Shown one piece after another: positions 44,906 through 57,500 of a stretch of DNA of 64,000 nt. The position numbers and the translations under genes are program-made. The DNA lies in assembly GCA_013146195.2 (NCBI GenBank), contig CM028377.1, positions 104,189,547-104,253,546 of the forward strand, written 5' to 3'. The notes below the pieces were generated by a model. That model saw nothing but the letters and a program-made list of their open reading frames with translations. It did no database searches and was not told where the DNA came from. Positions within the stretch are counted from its first letter, which is position 1, and each line of letters starts with the position of its first letter. The stretch comes from Codonopsis lanceolata (Eukaryota; Streptophyta; Magnoliopsida; Asterales; Campanulaceae).

Positions 44906-46955
44906 CAAGAGTAAGCATTGACATGCTTCTAAAATTTGTTTCCATCTCTTGAGCTTGACCAATTTCAATTTCATACCTTTAGACTAGCATATCAACTACA
45001 GAGTCATTTGCCTTAACTATTTAAATTCATGCATTATGGTGGTCTTGACATGCCATAAGCTACTAAAAGAAGCAAGAAAACACATATTTAATTAATTCTT
45101 GCTTTATTATTTTTTAAGAGAATAACAAGTGTTAGTTACCCCATAGAAACGATCTTAGGCTAGCTTAACAAAATGATTATTTGGGATCCTACTTGAATGA
45201 ATCAAAATGTTAAATGTAGGTGTAAAGTTTGTTGTCGCAAGTCTCTTGATTTCCTTCAAGATACTCAATCGAGGTTTTCAACATTTCTTGTGAAGAGGTA
45301 CATCGAACAACTTGTTGATATGTGTTGTTGTCCAAAGTTGATCAAATGACATGTAATGCTTTCCCATCTAGCTCATCAACCTGCCAATATGTATTTTTCC
45401 ATTCTGCAGCAGGTTTGCCGATCTTTATTTCTCCATTCTACAGCACGTTTGAGAATTTGGATCGACATGTTCACCATATGTGCTAGTTTTAGGGTTAGCT
45501 TTCATGAGCACGTAAGGATCTTGCACCACACAATTCTAGAGATGATTATCTACAAAATTTAGAAACCTTTTGATTTTATCTTTCCAGATGTCAAAGTGAC
45601 CTTTATCCAATATAGGGACATGGTTAACAACATTGAAGGTTTACATAGTAGGGGCAACAAAATAAAACGAGGTAGTTAGTTTTAAGGCGAAATCTTTTAC
45701 CAAAACGACAACTTTCACGAAAGGTGTGATTTTAAATAAGGTCACACAAAGGAAGGTCATTATACTATCATTCAAATAGATTACTAAGGTTGTTGATTGA
45801 AACAAATACATAAAGCAATAGATTAGCAACAACAATATTAAACAAATAATAAGCAAGAAATTAAAGAGATAACAATTTAAAGTGGTTCACAAAATAAAGG
45901 TTGTTAAGTCCATTACTAAAGTGGCCAACCATGAATTTAAAATGTGTACTATCAATATATTTACTAGCTAGTTAATTACGATGCAAGTATCCTTGATCTT
46001 CTAAGAAGATCTAATTAAGTTAGGTTCCTACTTGATTACCAATGGACCTTGTACGAAAATATTTATGACATGTGTTTATGAGTGATGTTTCCTTCAAACA
46101 AGTACTAATATCACTCATTTGTATGTGTGTGTAATCAATAAAGCTTTTAATAACTATGAGTTGGGAGTTACATATCAATGAGTTGTGAAGTGGTAAGGCT
46201 AAGTGTTTAATGAGAAATAGAGAGGTTGTTTGATTGGACTTGATTGCTTAACTATAAATCTCAATTCTAAGCTTTAATTTCCTTAGCCAATCTTCTTCAA
46301 TGCTCCAAGAAAGGGCTTAAATATGGTGTGAGTTGTTGGAGAAGGTGAAGTCATCAATTTTAATCTTCAAATTTGATGCAAATAGCTTTTGAGACTTGGC
46401 TGTCAAAATGAGGTGTTTATAGGCTACCTTTAACATATTGAATATATGCATGAACAAGGTAACTAATAGTGGAAAATTTCGCTTTGCCCTAAAAAAGTTG
46501 CAAAATTGATGTTTTAGCCAAAAAAAAAGAGAGAAGGAAATGATTGTTGGTGTCTTGAAAACTTCAACACTAAGTGTGATACAATATTGGAGATAGGGCT
46601 AAGAGATAGATTCTTGTGATTTCCTTATATTCAACATATACATTAGTAATGTGAGCAATTTTTCAATTATTGATAGCTTATTATGAAGATAGGATAAACA
46701 ACTTTTGACCGTTCACAAAGGTGCATACTTTAAGCTTGTTTAAGACTTTATTATTTGTTTTAAAAAATGGGTCAGGTCAAAAGGATTATATAATTTATGT
46801 AAAGAAAAATGGGGGCTTGATGACAAACCACTTTGGGTAGCTAAGGGAAACGAAAAATCGAAATAAAAGGAATATATTACTTAAGCTGGGATACAATAAG
46901 AAATTCTTAGTTAGGGAATGTTATGAATGTCTAAAGGTATGATGCCTTGGGTAGT
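44906..46955. other. Unassigned, AT-rich DNA
   Basis: Both strands were scanned for reading frames and motifs and nothing could be supported. There is no strong simple repeat. It could be decayed gag sequence continuing from 44905 or other old element DNA. Confidence 0.4.
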
Positions 46956-46959
46956 TGAT

Positions 46960-47390
46960 GGGAGAAAATGAATGTGATGAAAAAATGCCGTTGGAGAAGA
47001 GATCACAACCCAGATTAGCCAACTTGTCATCTACAGAGTTTGTCTCTCGATAACAATGTTGGAAAATGAATTCAATCTCTCTATATATAAAAAGAATGTG
47101 TTATATAAAATGTCAGCATCTCCTACGAGATTTAAAGTGATAAGTGCAAAAAAAAAAATTGGAGTCCATTTCAACTATAACACCGAAGTGAGCTGCAACC
47201 AAATAACACCTGGAAGGAGATCCTTAGCTTTGAAAATTGTGTTAGTAGTTTCCCCGTATAATGAAGAAAAAGTATAAAGCATGTGACCCTTGTTATTTCT
47301 GATAATGCCTCCACCCACATTAGTCATAGGTTGCCTTGAGAACAACATTTGAATTCAACTTGGCATTGGAAATAGGAGGATGCTACTAGT
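46960..47390 (-). pseudogene. RNase H-like (RVT_3) remnant, probably from a LINE
   Basis: Reading the minus strand down from 47390 gives PISNAKLNSNVVLKATYD, GGGIIRNNKGHMLYTFSS, then FKAKDLL and FGVIVEMDSN, and near 46990-47050 CYRETNSVDDKLANLGCDL. This is the order of the plant RVT_3 RNase H fold: (K)LNxDGA, GGGGxIRxxxG, AExxALLxGL, VExDS and hxxREaNxvADxLAnlg. Several frames are needed and the catalytic Asp/Glu positions are partly lost. Such domains end plant L1-type LINEs and also occur in host genes; the decay and context favour a LINE. Confidence 0.6.
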
Positions 47391-47961
47391 TTATCAAATG
47401 ATGGATTGTTAGTTTGGTTTGGGCATGGTGGGTGTTAATTACAACAAATAGATAGAGATAATAATAATTCTCTATCTCCAATATAGAGAAGTGGACCACA
47501 CGGAAAAAAAAACAATATAATTAGCGAGGAAAACATGAAAGAATGTTTCCAAATTACCAGGACAACATACGCCAAGATCTAGATCCTAACATTTAGCTAA
47601 AATCTAGACAAAAACTAAGTCAGTAAAGGAAAAATTGCATATTGTAGTGCACTTCTTTCTTGAAAATTAGGGGTTCAATTACAATTAAGTAATGGACTCA
47701 ATTAAATTATTAAGAGACATGTGCCAACCATAAACTACTAATCAAGTCTATTGTGACCTGTAACACTATAGACCATGAAGCTAATCGATCAGCACCGTTG
47801 TAGTAAGTCAATACTTCTCGATCATGTTGAACTATACAAAATAAACATTAAAATATCACAATACTAACAAAATAAATAAATTTAAAATTATAATATTTAA
47901 GCATGGTCAGTAATTCTAACCTCACCATTCCATAGTGCATGTAAATATGGCCTTTTAGGGA
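47391..47961. other. Unassigned DNA
   Basis: No gene or clear repeat is supported between the RNase H-like remnant and the next LTR. A short a/t-rich stretch at 47830-47900 has no coding potential. Confidence 0.4.
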
Positions 47962-47966
47962 ATGAA

Positions 47967-50900
47967 TGTAACACCCTAGACACTTGTATGCTTGTCATGT
48001 GCATGTGTTAATACTTGAATTCTCATCATGGCCATCTATTTGAGTTGCATATGTATGCTTGGAGTCGTTAGCATAACATGTGTCATCATTATGGTGTATG
48101 AGTTCATGTTTCGCACATGTTTCGTCTTTCAATGTTTTGATTTCATTAAGTATTCATCTAACTTATATACATGTTCTAAGTCCCTACTAGACACCCTTAA
48201 CATGCTTACAATCATGTTTGTATACTTACTTAATCATTGATTTAATCGCTATATAGTTACTCTTTGACTTTGAGTTTCGTTCGAGTCATTTCGGGCGTGG
48301 TTCGGGTCAGCTCCAGACTTGTTTAACCTAGATTGGTTGGGGCTTGAGTGGGTCATTCTAGCTTGGTTTTAAGTCCTTTTCCTTCAAAAATTAGGATGCG
48401 GTCGCATTCAAGCGTTAATGCCCTCGCATTGATGGCAGAGTGGAAAACATTTTAGGAAGGAAGAGTGAAACGGTCGTAGGGCACAACCGCGCCACCTTCG
48501 AGCCTATAATTTCTTGTTTCATTTTTTGATTGATCTACCTATCCTACCCTTAGTGAAAGCCATCCTAATCACTCCATAACCCACCCTAATTTGTCCCGAT
48601 GATGTCCTAAAATACTTAACTAGTTTTAATGATAATTTAGAGGGAGTAATGGTGGAGTTTAACACCTAAAAACTGATTAGAAACTCACCACAAGACTTGG
48701 ATAGCTACCCCATTATCTCTTAGTGACCTCTAAGACCACATATTGACTGTGAAGACTCTCATTTTCAGTCATTTTCTTTCAAAAACGTGGGAGAGCTTGT
48801 AGAAGAGACTTCATGAGAGATTGGTGAGGGTTTGTGAGTTCCCAAAATCCAACAACCATTGGATTTTCAAGCCAAGACCACCAAATTGAAGCCCTCGTCG
48901 AGTAGTCTACATCTACCGGTTTATATTTTCGTTTTCATTAATTGTTTGGGAGTTAAAGGTAAGTAACTAAACCCCCATTTGTATGCTTAGGGTTGTTCTC
49001 TAGGCTAGCCATGAAATGAGTTCGAAAATCATCCTATAAAATCTTAATTACATGCCTATTTGAATGAGTTAGAATTGAAATGTAGTACCTTGGTGAACTT
49101 GAAATTAAACTTAGTTGAACTCAACATTGAACTTAGAATGAAGTTGTGATGAATATAGCCTCTTTGTCTTAAATTGGAAATGCGTAGTAAAGGCTCAATG
49201 GAGTTGACTCTAGGGAAGGCTGGAACATAACAAACACTATACTGAATCCCTACGATGTTTATAACTCATTTGATTAGGGTTATTAGCTCTCGAGTTTGGT
49301 TTATTAAGTGAGCAAAGATGCCTTTTGTGATTATTAGTTGTTAGAAAATATGTGCTTAACATGATTATGTAGTAGAGTTAATAACTTGATTGGATGAGTC
49401 TGTTCTTGTCGGACTTGATCCCTATATGTTTATGACGAGTAAATATCTACTTGTGCATCACATTGAGTCTACCTTGCATTACATGATTGGTTAAGTCAAT
49501 GGTGGGACGATACATCTGTAAGGGTAAAATAGGCAAGACCTATTTTTACTTGTTTTCACCTTTCTTGGCCAAAATAGGTTTTTAAATTAGTTGAATTTTA
49601 GACTTAGTATATTGTGTTAGATTTAGTTTAGTTAATTTTTGGTAGCAAGATCTTTTTGTAGATTTCGGCTACATTATTTTTAGTAACTAAATCTTGGCAA
49701 ATATCCTAGTCAAACCAAGACTCTTGTCTTTCCTCATAACTGGTAAGATAATCTTGCAAGTTTGGAAAGTTGTTGATTTTACCATTGAATTACTAATCCT
49801 TTTCTTTGTAGAATGTGGTATCCTTTGCCGTGTGATTGCAGGGACTGCCGTATATATATTGAGGGCTGGAGTACGGGTTTTACACAGAGCTTAAGAGAGA
49901 GAATCAAGGCAAGACGTCTGAGAGTCAATAGCATAACATACAAAACCAGGTTACCGAGTCTCCAAATGTTGCATTGACAAGAATAACGCTCGAAAACTAA
50001 TTTGCTCTTCCTGTTTTTGTTTTTAAGGAAGCTGTGTTTGTTTATTCCCCACGTTTTATTTAACCGTTTTATATGAGTTTTTATTCTCCAAGATATATTG
50101 TCTTGTGATAATTTTTGCTAGTGATTTCACTAAGTTTTTCCGTATAAAACATTAATATTTTTAGTGAAATTTGTGTGGCCTTGAGGCTTGGTCTACAAGT
50201 ATTAAACTGGTAGATTGTTTTTGGTAAAAACTTGAGTTCTATCTTATTGTTTGGTGCTGTGACAAAGTTAATCTTCCGCTGCTATTATTTGTTGATTTAT
50301 TGTGTTTGCCATTGTAGCTACAATCACAGCTACATTGGTAATCACATTGATCTCTCTTGAGAATCCGTGCTATCACGTTCTTTCAACATCATCTATACGA
50401 ATCGCAAGATTCGTATTCGCTGTGGATAACCGCACGGAAGATCGCACACACACCTCCACTGTGGGCCGCAGTGGGGAAGTAGCCCATTTTCCGTATCAAT
50501 ATGTGCGTCACTGGCTTGCTATTTAAACCGAGTAGGTTCTTGGTATGTCAATGTATCCATCACGAGCATCGATGGCACTAATGGTTTAACACTGGGTATT
50601 GCAAGAGCTACACAGCGGCACCGGTTCCATAACATATCCTAATTATGTGGTTTATTACTCGCATCTATGTGAAACAAGATGCTAAGTGAAGTATGAGAAT
50701 TATGTGCCTATAAGTGAGATGAATGATATACTATGATGATATCTTGTTCTATATAGTGTCGAGTATTATGTTATGACATGTAGTTGCATTTTAGTAACTC
50801 ACTAAGTCTTTATGACTTACCTTTGTCTTCCTTAGATCCGAGCCAAGTCGGAGGTTCGCGTTAAGCTCGTTGTGAAGGTTGAGAACTAGTAAGCGTTGTG

Positions 50901-51409
50901 AGGTTGTTCTTTTGAGGCTATGTATAGATGGTCTTTCTTTTGGAAAGGACATTAGAAAAGTAAGTCATGTAGACTTGACTGGGAACTTGTTATTATGATA
51001 CTTGTAATCGTGAAGTTTATGCTACTTATTAACTACTATAACTACTTGTAATCTTTTGTGTGCCGACGAGTATGTCGAGCCTTGTGATATACGATAGTTC
51101 ACCATAGCTTATTCCACTGGGTATCCTTTTAGATCTTATTTACTTTTGTTGTCACCAACATGTTGTGGCCGTTGGGTGTTGTTGTGCATGTGTTATAATT
51201 TTAGGAGTAGTTGTTGGGTTCCGGTTGTAATGTCGCCGAAGACTTATTTAAATTGTTATGTTTCAGGCCTAGTATAGCCGAGTTGCTAATCATATGCAAT
51301 GTTGTGTCATGTGAATTTTAAATATTGCTTATTTGTGCATGCTTGACACGTGTCTATTTTGGCGGTTCGACTCGAGATTCTGTATTGGGGTCCGGGTTGG
51401 GTTGCCACA
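47967..51409 (+). mobile_element. Gypsy-type solo LTR with nested Copia LTR
   Basis: Starts TGTAACACCCTAGACAC and ends ggttgggttgccaca, with the perfect 5-bp TSD atgaa (47962-47966 and 51410-51414). It is related, in opposite orientation, to 32049-36882. Without its insertion it is about 2.57 kb. The palindrome atgcg-gt-cgcat is at 48396-48407. The cacacctccact...ggggaagtagccca stretch (50452-50490) recurs in the 57.7-kb LTR (62229-62270). No internal sequence, so a solo LTR. Confidence 0.9.
49517..50385 (+). mobile_element. Solo LTR, probably Copia, nested in the Gypsy LTR
   Basis: An 869-bp insertion starting TGTAAGGGTA and ending gttctttca, flanked by the perfect 5-bp TSD acatc (49512-49516 and 50386-50390). 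Its boundaries are confirmed because the related LTR at 32049-36882 lacks it at the equivalent point (near 35065, gacaatgcatcgcctac read on the minus strand). The family is uncertain; size and composition favour Copia. Confidence 0.85.
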
Positions 51410-51535
51410 ATGAATGCGTTAAAAGAAACCATAATCCACCGCTAAAAGAAACCATAAATCGAGCTTCTTCATTAGTTTTTACAATGTGAAACATTAACAC
51501 CTTTTATTTTTTTTTCTTATCAAATTGGCCATTTA

Positions 51536-52503
51536 GGTTTCGTTTGTTTAACGAAAAATGACTTTCAAAAAATATTTTCTTCATTTTTCGGTATTTGGTG
51601 ACCCTTGAAAAATGTAGTAAACATAAAAACTTTTACAAGTCAACGGAAAATAATGCATTCTTTTCAGAAAAATGACTTACGGATTCATTTTCTAAAATTT
51701 ATTTAATATTCAAGCACACCACCACCCGCCCTTCCAGTACACCCCGCTAATAAACCCATTTGTCCATCATTTCCATCAAACCCACCCACCTATTATCTTT
51801 AAAGTAATAATATTACAGTATGTCTAGTTCACTCCGCACCCTCTCTCTACATCGTGGTCTCCCAATTGAATTACTTTTATCTTTTTAACAAAAAAATAAT
51901 CGTATACACAATTAAACATATTTACCTACGCACATAATTATATACTAAAAAAAGAATTTTTTTTTTGAAATATAAATTGAGTTTATTATTGTATTTGTGC
52001 ACAATATTTATAAATTATAATATTAATAAATACTCACTATATCCTAAAAAAAATATTCACTATATTATTTTGGGACGCCCCAAAATAATTATCCATTTAT
52101 TTTTTTAAAAGTTGGCACAGCCTCATGTGTGGTGAAATTTTTTTATATCAATTATCAAATTTTTATTCGTGTTAGAGGAAATGAAAAAAAGATTGTCTCT
52201 CTTCATTTGAATCACTAGTGATAAATTAGGGGGTTACTAAACAAAAATTACTTAAGGTCGAACACTTTTTTTTTAAACCAGTATGTACTCAATTGGGACA
52301 TTAAAATTAGGATGAACTTTTATATGCACTCATGAATTATTTTCCGTAATATTTTCCGCGTGTTTGCCAAACTTCGGAAAATATTTTCTAGGATATTTTC
52401 AAAAGATTTATCAAACATTTGAAAATATATCTTTTCATTTTTCGGTAGTTATTTTTTGGAAACCATTTTTCGACAAATCATTTTCAGTGAAACAAATGGG
52501 GCC
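51536..52503. mobile_element. PIF/Harbinger-type MITE-like element
   Basis: The ends ggtttcgtttgttt and aaacaaatggggcc are inverted repeats of the GGCCCCGTTTGTTT type, flanked by a 3-bp TTA duplication (51533-51535 and 52504-52506). Pairing continues inside: aaaaatgact...atattttcttcatttttcgg on the left against the right arm. No transposase. A ggacgccccaaaataattat stretch near 52072 may be a remnant of a Stowaway-like MITE. Confidence 0.75.
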
Positions 52504-52506
52504 TTA

Positions 52507-53082
52507 CCTGCAAAACAAAGGGATTTTTAAAAAAAATTGGCCATGTCAAAGGCACCTATTCCAAAACAGGCCTAACTTACTCAAAATTTTGAAGAAAAAA
52601 AAGGCCTATTTTTTAAATGAAAATCCCCAAGCACCCTTGTCAATCGATTGAAGAACCGACTCAATCGAGCAATCAACTAACCTGACCGATTAATCGATTC
52701 ACGTAGATGACAACGGGGAGATAGGGGAAGGAGAGAGGATGACACCGTGAGGGAGGCAGACGAGAGAGAAAGAGAAGGGAGAGAGAGAAGACATCGTTGT
52801 GATGGGAGGGAGGGAGGCAGACGTCGACGTTGACGTTGCTGAGGGAGGAAGACGGAAAAATGAGATTGTAGACGTGAATCATCAACTTAGGGTTTAGGGG
52901 TTATAAGGGCTTATTGGGAAGTTGGCCTCTTTTTTCGTCTAGAGGCCTCTTGTGGAATTGCATCGGGTTATTAGGCCATACTTGATGATAGCCACGCAAA
53001 GCTAGTCACAAAACTTGTGGATTAATGGAAGGGGATCGTGAGACAAGTCCCAAAAAGAGAGAGAGAGAGTAGTGGTATAAGG
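52507..53082. other. Unassigned DNA between two MITEs
   Basis: No gene is supported. The stretch 52635-52700 has several tcgatt/aatcga motifs (for example caatcgattga, attaatcgattc). The stretch 52710-52860 is purine-rich (gagagaggatg, gaggaggaag) with a derived low-complexity frame on the minus strand. Confidence 0.4.
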
Positions 53083-53091
53083 CTTAATTAA

Positions 53092-53504
53092 GGGCGTCGC
53101 TATTCAGCCCCCCCTTTTCTATGAGTTGACCCCCTAAAAATTCTCAAAACTCGTTTTTTCCTATTTTACTCTCCTTATAAGTTGACCCCCTTCACTGCCC
53201 CCCCCCTTCCCTCAATTGTTCAGCTAGAGCATGCCGAATAAAACTATGTTGTCCGGTTAGAGCATACCGAATAACACTAAGTTTAATTTTTTAAAAAATA
53301 TTTCCAAAATGTTTGGACCACCTTAGCTGAACTGAACACCACTGTGTTGTTCGGCTAGAACAACATAGTTTTGTTTGGCCAATGAGGTCCAAACATTTTG
53401 GAAATTTTTAGGTGTTAATTGACAGTACAAAATAGGGAGTTTACACTTTTGAGAATTTTTTGGGGGTCAACTCATAGGTAAAGGGGGGCTGAATAGCGCC
53501 ACCT
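53092..53504. mobile_element. MULE-like fold-back MITE
   Basis: A 413-bp element whose ends are long inverted repeats: gggcgtcgctattcagcccc on the left and the reverse complement of ggctgaatagcgccacct on the right. Pairing extends over about 55 bases into tatgagttgacccccaaaaa and aattctcaaaa. The interior pairs again (ttccaaaatgtttggacc at about 53303 with ggtccaaacattttggaaa at 53387), giving one near-complete hairpin. Flanking 9-mers cttaattaa and cctaattaa match at 8 of 9, consistent with a MULE-size TSD. Confidence 0.72.
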
Positions 53505-53735
53505 CCTAATTAATTCATGAGGATAAAAATGTAATTAACCCCAAATTTGAATTAAAAATGGATATTTGAGAGAGCAGTCTTGTATTTCTATTAAATGACA
53601 AAAGAGGTCAGGAGCATTATGATTTATTTTAGCGCGGTAATTATCAAGTACAGCCTAATGGCTCATGCAATATACTTTCATGGCCTTTGGAACAGTCAAT
53701 ATCGGAACAGTCAAAAATACCCCTCAAGATTTAAG

Positions 53736-54003
53736 GTCGATCAACCGTCGATCAACGGTCGAGCAACTCGACCGTGGGGTCAATCAACGGTCGAGTAACT
53801 CGACCTTACTCGACCTTTTCTTTCTCTGAGTGATATTGTACATACCGTATATAATACAGTCGATCAACACGGTCGATTAACTCGACCTTAAGGGTCGATC
53901 AATTGGACAACCTTAAAATGTTCCTCATTCTCGCCTGTTTCCATCTTCATTACATTCAAACAAGAAGTCGATTAACTCGACGTTGATAGCAGACGAACTC
54001 GAC
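53736..54003. repeat. GTCGA/TCGAC dyad array
   Basis: About 14 GTCGA or TCGAC pentamers occur in roughly 270 bp, many arranged as dyads such as ggtcgagtaactcgacc and ggtcgattaactcgacc. Intervening sequence is AT-rich and unrelated. The array lies 0.5 kb upstream of the ULP-like pseudogene and may be a subterminal region of the element that carries it, or its promoter. Confidence 0.7.
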
Positions 54004-54286
54004 CTCCTAATCACGTCAACTGAATTGGTATTTTCAGAGGCAAACTCAACCCTAAGTTTCTCATCATCAAGGTAAAGCTTACATTGTTATAATTTTCTTA
54101 CAATTTAGGGTTTAAGGTTATTTTCATCATTCTTACTAGACCAACTCAATTTTTGATCAACTATGATGAAAATTAGTCATAACCATGTATACTTTGACTA
54201 TTATAATCTCATTTTTTATTAATTTTACTCAACTAATAGTCAATTTAATATACGAGTGATGAACATTGTTTTAAAAAAACAATGGA

Positions 54287-54383
54287 GTAATGTTCGGTCC
54301 AGACCACCGAACATGCCTAAGAATGTTCGGTGAAGGTAACCGAACATTCCTTATAATTTTTTGTGGTCTGGACTGAACATTAC
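54287..54383. repeat. Inverted repeat of about 21 bp enclosing a second hairpin
   Basis: The arms gtaatgttcggtccagaccac (54287-54307) and gtggtctggactgaacattac (54363-54383) pair with one mismatch. Between them, accgaacatgc...gaatgttcggt and ggtaaccgaacattcc repeat the atgttcgg/ccgaacat theme, allowing a branched fold. Confidence 0.85.
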
Positions 54384-54539
54384 TTAATTTTTGTGTTTGT
54401 GTTTTAATTAATCTTTATTATTTTATGTTTTTAATACAGACTCAATTTTAGTTACTGGATGTTTGTTTGTGTTTTAATTCATATTTAATGTTTTATGTTT
54501 CTAATACAGACAAAATGACATTGTATTTGACAAAAAAAG

Positions 54540-57500
54540 ATGAATGGTATAATGCAAATATCAGTTGTAGTTTATTATGTCTATTCAAATCTTGACGATG
54601 CACATAAAGAATTGTTTAGGAATTCTTCATTTGGAAAACTATGTAGCATTAATATAAATATTAAGAAGAGCAATGTGTTGTTCCATATACTGGCTATGTT
54701 CTTGATCGAGTCACCCACCGGCAGAAACGATGAGCTCTGGTTTCATATAGGTGGGGAAAATGTAAAAATTTTGTTATCCGACTACACCTTAATCACCGGC
54801 TTATCTATTGGATCAGAAGAAGATTGTTGGGAACGAATTCCTACTACGAAGAGGTTGGTTAATCAATATATAATGGTACGGAGTGCTATGAAGCAATCAG
54901 TTTTGAAAACAGTATTTGACAATGCAGATAATGTGGATGATAAATATAAATTGGGCTTAGCCCTTATATATGAATTTGTATTGAGAGCTAAGGAAACGAA
55001 TACTTCAATTGGCATAGTTGTTTTGGATATTGTGGATGATTTGGAGTTGTTTAACATATATCCATGGGGGACAAGGTCATATTCTTACTTTATCAATTCG
55101 ATTAAGAATATTGCTGAGAAAAAAACTCATACAACTACGAATGTATGATATGGCTTATGTTCTGCATTACATGTAAATAATTGTAATTTGAAATATTCTA
55201 AAATTTATATTGATTAGCTAATTATTTGATGTTTCTAACATGTAACTTATTTGTAGGTTTGGGCATTTGAGATGTTCGGTGAATTTAATGGATTTGGAGA
55301 TCTATTTCAACTCTCAACCATTAGATCTGATGATGATGTAGCCATTCTTCCAAGAATGTGCAAATGGGAGTCCAAAATAAATCCAAAGTTCCTTGAAATA
55401 ATCGAAAAAATGGATGTAAATTGGGTAAGTGTTTTCAATTTTTGTGATAGTTGATTTAAATTTAATTTTGTTTGTATAGTTGTTGATTAATGAAGTTGTT
55501 TTTGATTAATTGCCACGATGGTGTTCTTGTTCCATTGACCCCGACGGCGACCGAACAAAATGAGCCTTACGTTCTTGCTTTTTAGCAATGGTTTGGTGAA
55601 GTTTGGGCAACATCATTTGATGTTGAGGCTGAAAATTCTAGAAATGATGAAGCCCAACTGTCTCCACCACGCAACCTTGAAGCCCAACGGTCTCCACCAC
55701 CCAGCTCCTCACCAGTCTGGTCCCCACGAGACAACTCATTTCCAGTCCACTCCCCATCACGACGTAGTGAAACTCATGCCACCACTTCTTCTAATGGCAT
55801 GCTTATTTCCATTTTTGATACGTTGAGGGAGAGGAACCAAAAGATTGATCAACAAAGCATTCAAATCAGTGGTTTGAGGAATGTGGTCTCGGCTTTGGAT
55901 CAAAAAGTGGTAAAATATTTCCATTAAGGTTTTGAGTAATTATTTGTGATATTTATTCGTTTTTACCTACTTAATTAATTTTGTTTTAAATGGCATTGTA
56001 ATGCAATTCCAATGATAGAGGGATTGAGGGCCCATGCAACACCATTCTCAGGCGATGATAACATGATGTAGACTCCTACTCATACTCCCAACACCACTCT
56101 TAACACAGCCTTCACTACCACCATATTTTCCCCTCCCCCTCTCCCTCCTCCTGCCCCTGTCACTGGCACTACCACACTTATCTCTCCCCTTCCTATTACT
56201 GCCACACTTTCTCCTCCCACTACCATTACCACACTTCCCCTTCTCACTACTTTTGCCTCTCCCACTACCATACTTCCCACTACCACTGCCTCTCTCACTA
56301 CCACAGTTCCCCTTACCCCTCCCACTACCACTGCTTCTCCTACTACCACACTTCCCCTTCCCCCTCTGACTACCTCTTCGACTCCCACTACAATACGTCT
56401 CCCTCCCACTACCGGAAGTGTGAGGAAGATGTTGGCAAGGGTAAAAGACATTGATTATGTTTATCGGAGGGCAAAAAAAAAGGAAAGAGGTCGAGTATGC
56501 AAATATGTTGCAGACGGGAGGGAAGAGGGGTAGAAAACCATCAGTCCACGCATCTTCTCCCTACACAATGATGCTACTTGACCCCACTAAATCTCTACGA
56601 TTGGCAAGGGTATTTGTAGATGGAGATATACCAAATGAATGCCTTGAGATTGATGCGGGAAAGGAACAATTGATGTATGATTGGTTATGTGTTGTGGATG
56701 GAAAGTGATAATATACAAGTAGATTTTTTAAGTTACGTTTTATTTATTGTTATCATTATTAAACATCTTAATTACTTATTTTTGTCCACAACGATTTTGT
56801 TATATACCAGGGATTTAAGTGTAACAAAAGATGGTTTGGAGTTTTTTGCAAAACCATAAGCTAATCTATCGGACGAAGTAAGTTAATTAATTACTTGCTT
56901 GCAAGTATTACTTGATTATTTTTAGTTATTGTGTGATCCTAATACTTGGCACTATTGAAAATTTCGGCATGTGGATCTGGCGTTGGTTTTTATGCAGATG
57001 AGAATGACAAAATGTCCCTTGTCATTTGGAAGACAAAATGACTGATGTATTATGGATTCGTCATTTCAAATGCTAGTGACTACCCAGTATTCACATTTTC
57101 TAAGTCAAAATGAAATGGAAATGAAAAAGGGATCATTAACTATGTTAGACTGTGCGATGGGTAAATGGACAAGATATGAGGGTGTTGAGTGGTTTGCCAA
57201 AGTATGGAATGAAAGTAGTCGTGTATACTTTCCAATCTGTATATGTAATCATTGGATTGTTGGAGACCTCCATTTAAAAGATGCAAGGATCATCTTATAT
57301 GATTCATAAAGAAGTGCTATAACAGCATAGAAGCTTAAGAAAGAAATGATCCTTTTTATTAAAATGATCCCAGGAATTGCAGACCTGGCTGGAGTGAAGT
57401 TTGGCAAATCACTTACTTGTGGTCGGGATACTACAACACCCGAACAACTCAAGTCGTGAGTAATCTTATTTGTTTATTTTATATTATACGTTTATTTGCC

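Noticed and set aside
56080..56451. Val/Gly-rich 123-residue minus-strand frame
   Set aside because: Shadow of the Thr/Pro-rich segment of the ULP-like pseudogene on the plus strand.
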